The translations under genes were made by a program, and so were the position numbers. Under the pieces are notes generated by a model. It was not told where the DNA came from. It made no database searches and worked only from the letters and a program-made list of their open reading frames with translations. A stretch of 64,000 nucleotides of DNA from CALZFJ01 sp964459845 (GTDB lineage: Bacteria > Bacteroidota > Bacteroidia > Bacteroidales > Muribaculaceae): the NCBI GenBank assembly GCA_964459845.1, contig CAYWOC010000004.1:62001-126000 (forward strand), in the 5' to 3' direction. Shown piece by piece: positions 18,147 through 25,861 of this stretch. Numbering within the stretch: position 1 is the stretch's first letter; every line of letters begins with the position of its first letter.

Positions 18147-19469
18147 ATGGGTAAGCTGCTAAAATTATTGATTGTTTCTGCAATATTTATTTGTGGCAAG
18201 TCTTATGCACAAACATTAAAACTTGACACTTACATACAAGAAGCTCGTGTTGGTCTTGTTGATGAATTCATGAAACGGTTTAATGGTCAATCGTTTCATC
18301 CAGATTTAAAGGAAGACGACAGTAGTTTGCTAAAGAAAAATTTGTTGTCACTTTTTGATATATCCAGTTGTAGTAGCGATTTTGTAGAAGCTTCTGCTAT
18401 GGTGGACGCAGCAATAGCTAATACAACAAAATTGAATTTCTCAGATAGTATATGGGTTGCGGTAGCATTGTGTAATGGAATTCTTGATAAAAAAATTGTT
18501 AAGTTTAGATTATACCTTACGGTTCAACACAGGATGAACAATATGTATAAATGGGTAATATCTAAAGCCGAGGGAGACTGTTTTAATGTAGAACATCCAT
18601 ATACAAAAAAGCAAATGATAATGCCAGATGATCATGAGACTAAGTTTATGTCCTTACATCGTATTACCACAGAACAACCTTTTAATGTAGAGCTGTTTAT
18701 GTCGTCAAAATATAAATATGACGCTACTTCGGCATTCGTTTATTTAGTGCATAGTAAAAGATTGAAAATTAATTTTGTTGAAGACTTGGAATTTGTTTTT
18801 TTGCAAATTCCTGGATATGCATTTCATATTAAATATTTTGAACGAGAATCGAGTAATGCAGGTTGGCTAATCTCTAAATTTTACCGTTTTCCTGACAGGG
18901 AGAAACGGGTTTTACTTAATTCTTTGAATGTATATCAGGAAAAACATATTCCTACATATAAAGAACATGCGATAACAGATAAAGATATTGTTAATGCAGA
19001 CTCAACAAGTTATAATAAAAATGTGTTTAAAATGCGCATTAATGAACGGTTGGCAGTATTGTTTGATTATATAAATTATATTAGGGACTCGAAAAACAAC
19101 AATATTGCATATAGTGATTGTTTAAAGGAGCTTTTTGTTCCAAATACCGTTGTACATTTACGAAAAATAAATAATCCTGAAGTTGAGAAAACATCATTGG
19201 ATGAACTTTTTAAAATAATTACTAAGGATAATTGCAAAATTAAAATTGATGCGTTAAGTGTGCCTCAATGGAATGATTCGATTGCTTCTGTTGAATCCGA
19301 TGTGGCTACTCATTCTTTATCAGTGTCATCTGTATTATTATCTTTTGATGATGATAATAAACATGTGTATAAGCCGTATAATCAGACGTTGTATGTCTGT
19401 AAAGAAGATACTGAGGATGGGGTTGAATGGTTGCCTAAGTTTGGAGATTTATATATAACAGTCAAATAA
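18147..19469 (+). CDS. Exported two-domain protein of unknown function
   Basis: 440 residues; signal peptide about 1-21 (GKSYAQ). The N-terminal half (about 25-250) contains VDEFMKRFNGQ and MYKWVISKAEGDCF, a pattern I have seen in Bacteroidales proteins of unknown function. The C-terminal half (about 290-440) resembles the whole mature 203-residue neighbour (INERLAVLFDYINYI, DTEDGVEW). Twenty-one nucleotides separate it from the gene before and 10 from the gene after. Composition is strongly AT-rich. No catalytic motif is seen. Confidence 0.72.
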   Translation: MGKLLKLLIVSAIFICGKSYAQTLKLDTYIQEARVGLVDEFMKRFNGQSFHPDLKEDDSSLLKKNLLSLFDISSCSSDFVEASAMVDAAIANTTKLNFSDSIWVAVALCNGILDKKIVKFRLYLTVQHRMNNMYKWVISKAEGDCFNVEHPYTKKQMIMPDDHETKFMSLHRITTEQPFNVELFMSSKYKYDATSAFVYLVHSKRLKINFVEDLEFVFLQIPGYAFHIKYFERESSNAGWLISKFYRFPDREKRVLLNSLNVYQEKHIPTYKEHAITDKDIVNADSTSYNKNVFKMRINERLAVLFDYINYIRDSKNNNIAYSDCLKELFVPNTVVHLRKINNPEVEKTSLDELFKIITKDNCKIKIDALSVPQWNDSIASVESDVATHSLSVSSVLLSFDDDNKHVYKPYNQTLYVCKEDTEDGVEWLPKFGDLYITVK

Positions 19470-19479
19470 AATAGTTTAT

Positions 19480-20322
19480 ATGAAACGAATATATTTTATT
19501 TTAGTATGTCTATTGGCTCTGCCGAATTTTATTGGTGCAAAGATGTCACCAAGAGAGGTTGTTGAGTCTTTTGGTAATAATCTTTCGGCTTGGTGTAAAA
19601 CAAATGATTTCGGATATAGAAGTCAAATCATAAGCCTTTGCGATGGGCTAAAAAAATGTAGAGTGGAGGATAAAATCCTTACAGATTATCAAATGGAACA
19701 CGGTTTTAGAGATTATTCAACATTTGTGCTTGATAGTTATTTAAATATGTGTCAGACGTTAATGTCAGATGGACTATCATTTCAAATGACAAATGTGAAA
19801 GTGGAAGAACAAGATAAGGATGCAGATGGACTGGATTTGGCATTTGTAACTGCACATATACGTTTGAGCGGAAAAATCAATCGCGAAGTGACAGACTTGT
19901 TTCTTGTTAGGAACAATAAAATTTCTGGAATTTACAGCTATAATTCTGGGTTAGGATTCTCGCATCTTCGCGGCAGTTTAATACAAGCTTTAAAAGTTGG
20001 AAGATATACTCATTCTTATGGATATCGAAATGGTTTTGCTGTAGTACGAAATGAGAGTAGAAAATATGGACTGATTGATTTTAAAGGGAATATAGTAATC
20101 CCATGTATATGGGATGATATTGATTATTTAGGTGGAGCTTTTGCTTGTACTGCAAATGAAAATAGTTGTTGCTATGACTTGAGATTTGGTGGTAAATCGA
20201 CTCCATTATATCGAGTTCAAGATTTTATTGTTGGCAGAGAAGATAAAGTTATGACTTTTAGTGACGGCTATGCTGCCGTCCGCTGCGGTGAAAATGGGGA
20301 TATTTGTCAGAAAAAGATTTGA
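19480..20322 (+). CDS. WG-repeat protein, N-terminal part (frame broken near 20298)
   Basis: 280 residues in this frame. Signal peptide 1-20 (LPNFIGAK), an N-terminal domain with the strand LFLVRNNKISGIYSY typical of NTF2-like folds, then WG-type repeats beginning at GFAVVRNESRKYGLIDFKG. It ends abruptly after FSDGYAAVRCGENG with an out-of-frame tail DICQKKI. The next frame continues the repeat with GYLSEKDL from 20298. The two ORFs are therefore most simply one gene of about 548 codons with an indel at the G-run 20295-20299, a real mutation or an assembly error. Confidence 0.75.
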   Translation: MKRIYFILVCLLALPNFIGAKMSPREVVESFGNNLSAWCKTNDFGYRSQIISLCDGLKKCRVEDKILTDYQMEHGFRDYSTFVLDSYLNMCQTLMSDGLSFQMTNVKVEEQDKDADGLDLAFVTAHIRLSGKINREVTDLFLVRNNKISGIYSYNSGLGFSHLRGSLIQALKVGRYTHSYGYRNGFAVVRNESRKYGLIDFKGNIVIPCIWDDIDYLGGAFACTANENSCCYDLRFGGKSTPLYRVQDFIVGREDKVMTFSDGYAAVRCGENGDICQKKI

Positions 20323-21125
20323 CATATAAAAATGTGAATTATTGCTTTGACAAAGCTGGACGATTTTTGGGTGGGTATGCATTCGTTAAAATAGGAGATT
20401 GTGGAGCTATTATTGATAAAAAATTTAATGTTATTTTAAAAGATAATGATATATACACAATACATTCTCGTTTTGATAATGGATTAGCTTGTATAAAGGA
20501 TAGAAGAACGAATAAGTGGGGCTTCATTGACAGTTTTGGTAAAATAAAAATTCAATGTGCCTATGATCGGGTAGATGTCTTTTCGGAGGGCATATGTTGT
20601 GTCGAAAAATTTGATTATCCGAATAATAATTCAAACACTCATACAGGATGTATTGACAAAAATGGCAACCTTGTTATCCCATATGAATTCGTTGGTAGAT
20701 GGGGCGATTTTGAAAATGGATATATTGAGTTGTCTAAAAAAATTGGAAATAGCATAAAAGGATCATTGGTAGATAGATTCGGGAAACCTCTTAATGGATT
20801 CTCTTGGAATTATGATGAAGTTAGATATTTCTGTAATGGTTTAGCTCGATATAAACAGAATGGCAAATATGGATTTCTTAACCGAAAAGGGCAAGTAGTT
20901 GTACCTGCGGAATTTGATATTGCAATGTTTTTTTATAATGGATATGCTTGTGTCGGTAAGGAAATAAATGGGACATTGAAATATGGATGTATTAATACAT
21001 CTGGGGGGCAAGTCATTCCATTTATTTACGATGATACATTTAAATTTGAAAATGGAATTGCTTTAGTGAAGTTAAAAGGGCGAGTCGGTCTAATTGATGT
21101 GTATGGCAACAGTTATTTTTTTTAA
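20304..21125 (+). CDS. WG-repeat protein, C-terminal part
   Basis: 273 codons in the frame shifted by one relative to 19480-20322, opening at a TTG with no good start context. It carries repeated WG units: NKWGFIDSFGKIKIQ, HTGCIDKNGNLVIPYEF, GKYGFLNRKGQVVVPAEFD, LKYGCINTSGGQVIPFIYDD and VGLIDVYGNSYFF. Such repeats form beta-rich modules, probably for protein or ligand binding. It has no signal peptide of its own, so it makes sense only as the continuation of the upstream ORF. Confidence 0.72.
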   Translation: MSEKDLTYKNVNYCFDKAGRFLGGYAFVKIGDCGAIIDKKFNVILKDNDIYTIHSRFDNGLACIKDRRTNKWGFIDSFGKIKIQCAYDRVDVFSEGICCVEKFDYPNNNSNTHTGCIDKNGNLVIPYEFVGRWGDFENGYIELSKKIGNSIKGSLVDRFGKPLNGFSWNYDEVRYFCNGLARYKQNGKYGFLNRKGQVVVPAEFDIAMFFYNGYACVGKEINGTLKYGCINTSGGQVIPFIYDDTFKFENGIALVKLKGRVGLIDVYGNSYFF

Positions 21126-21214
21126 ACAAGGATGAAAACGTATTTGGATTAGAGATAGTTCAAGTTGTGTTTTAATGTCATTGAATTTATTAACATAAAA
21201 TAATCTAGATTAAG

Positions 21215-21586
21215 ATGAGAAAAAGAATTTTATTTTTAAGCGTGATTGTTTCAGCTTTTATGCTGCTATTATCCTGTGATAAGGGATGCGGATGCGGAGA
21301 AGATGTGATTGAAATAACAAATGTTACAGTTACTGTTAAGGTGAATAACGTTAGCTTGTCTATTACGAATACGCAGCCAAAGTTGGGAGAGGAATTGGTT
21401 ATTAAGGGGGATGCCGGCAATGCGGCTGAAACTACGATGATGCTGCAATGTGCTTCGCTTGGCATCGATGAAGTGGTGAAAACTCCATTCATTTTAAAAA
21501 AAAAGATGACTGTGGAGGGAACGCATACGATTACAGTGAAATCTGATAGTGGTTCAGCTAATATAACCATAACTGTAACGAAGTAG
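21215..21586 (+). CDS. Small lipoprotein with Ig-like beta domain
   Basis: 123 residues. The signal sequence ends AFMLLLSCDKGC, giving lipidated Cys21. The rest is beta-strand-rich with alternating V/T residues (NVTVTVKVNNVSLSIT, HTITVKSDSGSANITITVTK), like a single Ig or cadherin-like domain. No enzyme motif is present. It is the last gene of the AT-rich island, 89 nt after the WG-repeat gene. Confidence 0.7.
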   Translation: MRKRILFLSVIVSAFMLLLSCDKGCGCGEDVIEITNVTVTVKVNNVSLSITNTQPKLGEELVIKGDAGNAAETTMMLQCASLGIDEVVKTPFILKKKMTVEGTHTITVKSDSGSANITITVTK

Positions 21587-21614
21587 CGCAAGCTTAGACC
21601 TTATTTGGTGGTAG

Positions 21615-21652
21615 AGCAGGGCAATGCAGACTGGAGGGGCGGTTGCCCTGCT
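21615..21652. terminator. Hairpin between convergent genes, possible bidirectional terminator
   Basis: Perfect 10-bp arms AGCAGGGCAA (21615-21624) and TTGCCCTGCT (21643-21652), between the island's last gene and yeiH. Only a short T-stretch follows, so termination strength is uncertain. Confidence 0.5.
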
Positions 21653-21677
21653 TTGTTATGACGGCGGCAGCGGGTGG

Positions 21678-22655
21678 CTACCGGCAGTAGATGTAGGCAA
21701 GAGTGGAGAGGCTGATGGCTGCCCACAAGGCGATGCCCTGGATGAGGGGCTTGATGCCTACCTTTTTCAGCACGTCGGGCGAGAGTGAGGCTCCGATGAA
21801 GAAGAGCGTTATGGTGAGCGATTTGCGTGCAAATCCGTTGATGGCATTGCCTATTGCAGCTCCTATAGGGCTTGCGCTCAAGACGTAGGTGCTGAATATC
21901 ATTGCTGCGATGAAGAAAAATATGAACCATGGAATGCTTATGCGCTGGCCTTTGTTCTTGAATATCACCGTAGTGACGAGTGCGAGCGGAATTATCCACA
22001 ATGCGCGAGTGAGCTTGATTGTGGTTGCCACTTTCAGTGCCTCCTCGCCGTATGCCTGACCGGCGCCCACCACCGAGCTTGTGTCGTGGATGGCTATTGC
22101 TGCCCATGTGCCAAACTGCTGCTGGTCCATATTGAGCCAGTGTCCGATTACGGGAAATATGAACAGTGCTATGGCATTGAGGATGAATATGGTGCCGAGC
22201 GCCACCGACATCTCCTCGTCGCGAGCTTTGATGACTGGTCCAACTGCGGCTATTGCACTGCCGCCGCATATAGCTGTGCCTGAGCTGATGAGATAGGATG
22301 TGTTGCGGTCCACTTTCACCAGCTTGCGCCCGATGAACCATCCTAAGAGCATTGTGCCGAGCACTGATATTATGGTGAATGCCATTCCCTCTTTTCCCGA
22401 TTGGAGTGAGGCCTGCAGGTTCATGCCGAAGCCGAGTCCCACTACTGAATATTGCAGCAGATATTTCGACATTTTTTTGTTGAACTTCGGGAATGTCTTG
22501 CCGAAGCCGAGCGCAAATATCAATCCCAAGAATAGTGCCACTGGAGGTGTCACCCAGCCTGAAGCGGCTTCGAGACCTTGCACATAGCCGAGCAGCAGAC
22601 ACACTGCCATTATCGCGAGCAGCGCGACATATACGATTTTGTTGTATTGTTTCAT
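21678..22655 (-). CDS. yeiH: YeiH-family putative sulfate exporter (UPF0324)
   Basis: 325 residues, with about 10 membrane helices. Family landmarks are FLGLIFALGFGKTFP, YSVVGLGFGMNLQASL, SSGTAICGGSAIAAVGPVIKA (about 140-160) and AIHDTSSVVGAGQAYGEEAL (about 205-225). The family is annotated as a putative sulfate or sulfur-anion exporter, largely by analogy. A TAACTTTG -7 element lies upstream on the minus strand (22701-22694). Confidence 0.87.
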   Translation of the reverse strand: MKQYNKIVYVALLAIMAVCLLLGYVQGLEAASGWVTPPVALFLGLIFALGFGKTFPKFNKKMSKYLLQYSVVGLGFGMNLQASLQSGKEGMAFTIISVLGTMLLGWFIGRKLVKVDRNTSYLISSGTAICGGSAIAAVGPVIKARDEEMSVALGTIFILNAIALFIFPVIGHWLNMDQQQFGTWAAIAIHDTSSVVGAGQAYGEEALKVATTIKLTRALWIIPLALVTTVIFKNKGQRISIPWFIFFFIAAMIFSTYVLSASPIGAAIGNAINGFARKSLTITLFFIGASLSPDVLKKVGIKPLIQGIALWAAISLSTLAYIYCR

Positions 22656-22782
22656 TTCGTGTGTTTGAATAGTGTTTGTGAAAAAATAGGCGACAAAGTT
22701 ACGGAAAAACTTTGGTTTGACCTAAATCCTGCCATACCGATTTAGTGAATGTGTCATTTGTCGGCATATTAACGAGGGTATG

Positions 22783-24165
22783 TCAGTCAAGGATTTTTGG
22801 GGCTTCTGTGGGAATGTGTGTGCTTTTTATTCGCCATTCTTTGGGGTAGAGGTTGTTGGCGCGGCTGCCGAGGTTCTTGACGAATCCTATCGGCGTGCTG
22901 CGGTAAGTGAGTGCCACTATGCCACACGGAGCAGTGCCATCGAGCGTTATCGTCTCGCCGCGCATATATGCCATAGCAGTGGCATAATCCACCTCGCAGG
23001 TCGGGAATGCGCTGCGGCGGTAGGCTGTGGATAGCAACAGGGCTTGTGCCGGGATGTAGTCTTTCCCTTTGGCTGATGCCACTTCCACGCCAGCGTGTAA
23101 CACATGCAGGTTGGAGCGCAGCAGCGCGATGTCGTCGTCGAGATGCGCTGGTGTAGCAACAATGCTGTCGCCTATTGGGGCAAAGGTGAAGCGGCCTTCC
23201 ACCCATTGCTTCACGGCTTTTGGCGTTTGCGCTGGCTTGCCGGCATTTTTCCCTTTCCGGCGCAGCGATATTTGCCGAATAGGCTCATCGCCGCTTTTCC
23301 TTAGAACTGCCACAAACAGCCCCTCTCCCCTTGTGAGATGAGGCAGGAAGCGGTAGCAGTGGGCGGCAGTGCCAATGCCGCCGTGTATGTGCCATTCATC
23401 CGGCAGGTTTAGGTCGATGCTCTCGGCTCCGTATTCGCTCATAATGTATTCCACCATGTCTTCGTCTTCGGTGCGGTTGTAGGTACATGTGCTGTAGATG
23501 AGCAGTCCGCCCGGACGCAGCGCACTCCAGATGTTGTCGATAATCTCGCGCTGGCGATAGGCACACTGCCGCACAAGAGCTGGAGCCCATTGCGACACGG
23601 CTTCCTCATCCTTGCGGAACATCCCCTCGCCGCTGCAAGGCACATCGGCGGCAATCACGTCGAAATAGTGGGTCAGTCGGCCTATCGTTGCGCTGTCGTT
23701 GTTGGTGACAACGCAGTCGGGGTTGCCCCATTTTATCACATTCTCTTTTAGAATTTGCGCACGGTTGCCCATAATCTCGTTGCTGACGAGCAGCGAGCCT
23801 TCGGGCAGGGCATCGAGGGCGGCAGTCGTCTTGCCGCCGGGAGCTGCACACAGGTCGAGGTAGCGCACCGGCTCGCTGACGAGCAGCGACACGATGTGCT
23901 GCAATATCATTGACGAGGCATCTTGCACATAGTATGCGCCAGTCTGGAACATCGGGTCGAAAGTGAACGGCTGTCGCTTGTCGAGATAGTATCCGTGTTC
24001 ACACCAATCCACGCGTTTGAGGTGCGAAGGCTCTACGGTGCATTTGCGGCTGCTGGTGCGAATCGATACCGAAGCATCGCTCTCGCCCACGGCGTTTAGA
24101 AGCTCCTCACATTCATCTGGCAGCAGGTTGCGCATCTCGTCAATAAAATCTTTGTGCAGTTCCAT
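22783..24165 (-). CDS. rRNA cytosine-C5 methyltransferase, RsmF/NOL1-NOP2-Sun family
   Basis: 460 residues. The SAM-binding motif is DLCAAPGGKTTAAL (about 103-116). The two catalytic cysteines of the NSUN family are in ADVPCSGEGMFR and YSTCTYN. A C-terminal region (about 320-460) resembles the PUA-like tail of RsmF (YebU). The enzyme methylates a cytosine in 16S rRNA; the exact position cannot be assigned from sequence. It is transcribed from 24188-24219. Confidence 0.9.
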   Translation of the reverse strand: MELHKDFIDEMRNLLPDECEELLNAVGESDASVSIRTSSRKCTVEPSHLKRVDWCEHGYYLDKRQPFTFDPMFQTGAYYVQDASSMILQHIVSLLVSEPVRYLDLCAAPGGKTTAALDALPEGSLLVSNEIMGNRAQILKENVIKWGNPDCVVTNNDSATIGRLTHYFDVIAADVPCSGEGMFRKDEEAVSQWAPALVRQCAYRQREIIDNIWSALRPGGLLIYSTCTYNRTEDEDMVEYIMSEYGAESIDLNLPDEWHIHGGIGTAAHCYRFLPHLTRGEGLFVAVLRKSGDEPIRQISLRRKGKNAGKPAQTPKAVKQWVEGRFTFAPIGDSIVATPAHLDDDIALLRSNLHVLHAGVEVASAKGKDYIPAQALLLSTAYRRSAFPTCEVDYATAMAYMRGETITLDGTAPCGIVALTYRSTPIGFVKNLGSRANNLYPKEWRIKSTHIPTEAPKILD

Positions 24166-24187
24166 CTTTGATAAATATATTTATGCA

Positions 24188-24219
24188 CAAATTTACGCAA
24201 ATTCCGTAATTCGCACAAA
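24188..24219 (-). promoter_or_regulatory. Promoter of the rRNA methyltransferase gene
   Basis: On the minus strand TTTG (24219-24216), 20 nt, then TAAATTTG (24195-24188), both exact matches, about 22 nt from the start codon. Confidence 0.7.
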
Positions 24220-24397
24220 TATTAGGCTACAAGGTGTGGATTTATGCTTAAATTACACTTATTTTATGATAAATATTAAATGTTTTATGCTTTATATTGA
24301 TAAAATTGTTACTTTTGCAAGCCGATTTGAAATTCAGCTACTGATATTGAGTCCAATTAGTCGGCGACAGAGTAACACAATAAGGAAAATTTAGACA

Positions 24398-25831
24398 ATG
24401 ATAACTTTTACGATAGCTTTGTTGCTCCTTATCGGGGGCTACTGCGTGTATGGCGGTTATGTGAACAGGATATTTGCGCCCGACGACCGGAAAACCCCGG
24501 CCATGACGATGGCTGACGGCGTGGATTATATACCTATGCCCACTTGGAAGCTGTTTATGATTCAATTCTTGAACATTGCAGGTCTTGGGCCAATCTTCGG
24601 AGCGATTATGGGCGCGCAATTCGGCACATCGTGCTATCTGTGGATTGTGCTTGGCACGATTTTCGGAGGCGCAGTCCACGACTTTTTCGCCGGAGCCATC
24701 TCCATAAGGCATAGTGGGGAGAGTCTGCCAGAGATTGTGGGGCGTTATCTCGGCAAGCGCACCGAGCGCGTGATGTGCATCTTCTCGATGGTGCTGATGG
24801 TGCTTGTGGGGGCAGTGTTCGTGTCGGGACCAGCCGAGTTGCTGGCAAACATGACATCCGAATATTTCAATGCGCTGTTCTGGATAATCGTCATCTTCCT
24901 CTATTATATGCTTGCCACGATGTTGCCAATCGACAAAATCATAGGCAAAGTGTATCCCATCTTTGCCATAGCATTGATATTTATGGCTGTAGGCATCCTT
25001 GTGATGCTCTTTGTGAAAAGTCCCGACCTTCCTGAGATGTGGAACGGTTTTGGGACTAAATATGAGAAAGCTCCCATCTTCCCGATGATGTTCATCTCCA
25101 TAGCCTGCGGCGCGATAAGCGGTTTCCATGCCACACAGTCGCCGCTAATGGCTCGCTGCATGAAGCATGAGAAATATTGCCGCCCGGTGTTCTACGGAGC
25201 TATGGTGACCGAGGGCATTGTGGCTCTTGTGTGGGCTGCTGCGGCTACATATTTCTTCCACGAGAACGGCACAGTGAACGAGCTTACGGGCAAGACTTAT
25301 TCGGGGGCTATGGTGGCTACTAAGATTTCAAAAGATTGGCTCGGTGCATTTGGCGGACTGCTCGCTCTGCTCGGTATAGTGGCTGCGCCAATCACGAGCG
25401 GCGATACGGCATTGCGGTCGGCACGGCTCATTGTAGCCGACTTTTTCCACATCGACCAGCATTCCATATCGAAGCGGCTGCTCGTCAGCGTCCCGATATT
25501 CATCGTCACAGTGATAGTGCTTGTGTATAGCCTGAGCGATGCCGACGGGTTCAAGATAATATGGCAATACTTCGCATGGTGCAATCAAGCTTTGTCGGTG
25601 TTCACGCTGTGGGCAATAACGGTATTCCTTGTGCAGCGCAAAAAGAATTATTTCATCACGCTCATTCCCGCACTATTCATGACGGCAGTGTGCAGCACAT
25701 ATTTGTGCATAGCACCCACGGCATTCAATCTTGGCTCTGCGCTGTCTTATTCCATAGGAGCAGCCTGTGTCGCCACAGCCATAGTGTGGTTTGTCCTCTG
25801 GCACCGCAGATTCTCCGCATCGCAGCAATAA
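24398..25831 (+). CDS. cstA: Carbon starvation protein A (peptide/pyruvate transporter family)
   Basis: 477 residues with about 14 membrane helices; this is the short form common in Bacteroidetes, compared with about 700 residues in E. coli. Conserved segments are YGGYVNRIF, GLGPIFGAIMGAQFG, GAVHDFFAGAISIRHSG, CGAISGFHATQSPLMARCM and APITSGDTALRSARLIVAD. CstA proteins take up peptides or pyruvate under carbon limitation. A -7-like TACTTTTG lies at 24310-24317, without a clear -33 element. It is convergent with the helicase gene. Confidence 0.92.
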   Translation: MITFTIALLLLIGGYCVYGGYVNRIFAPDDRKTPAMTMADGVDYIPMPTWKLFMIQFLNIAGLGPIFGAIMGAQFGTSCYLWIVLGTIFGGAVHDFFAGAISIRHSGESLPEIVGRYLGKRTERVMCIFSMVLMVLVGAVFVSGPAELLANMTSEYFNALFWIIVIFLYYMLATMLPIDKIIGKVYPIFAIALIFMAVGILVMLFVKSPDLPEMWNGFGTKYEKAPIFPMMFISIACGAISGFHATQSPLMARCMKHEKYCRPVFYGAMVTEGIVALVWAAAATYFFHENGTVNELTGKTYSGAMVATKISKDWLGAFGGLLALLGIVAAPITSGDTALRSARLIVADFFHIDQHSISKRLLVSVPIFIVTVIVLVYSLSDADGFKIIWQYFAWCNQALSVFTLWAITVFLVQRKKNYFITLIPALFMTAVCSTYLCIAPTAFNLGSALSYSIGAACVATAIVWFVLWHRRFSASQQ

Positions 25832-25861
25832 AAGTTCTAAAATAGACTGCAATAAATACCT

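Noticed and set aside
21601..22602. 333-codon minus-strand ORF rich in R, H and S
   Set aside because: It is a frame-shadow of yeiH, which has clear family motifs and helices.
24338..25129. 263-codon minus-strand ORF
   Set aside because: Antisense shadow of cstA; composition is not protein-like.
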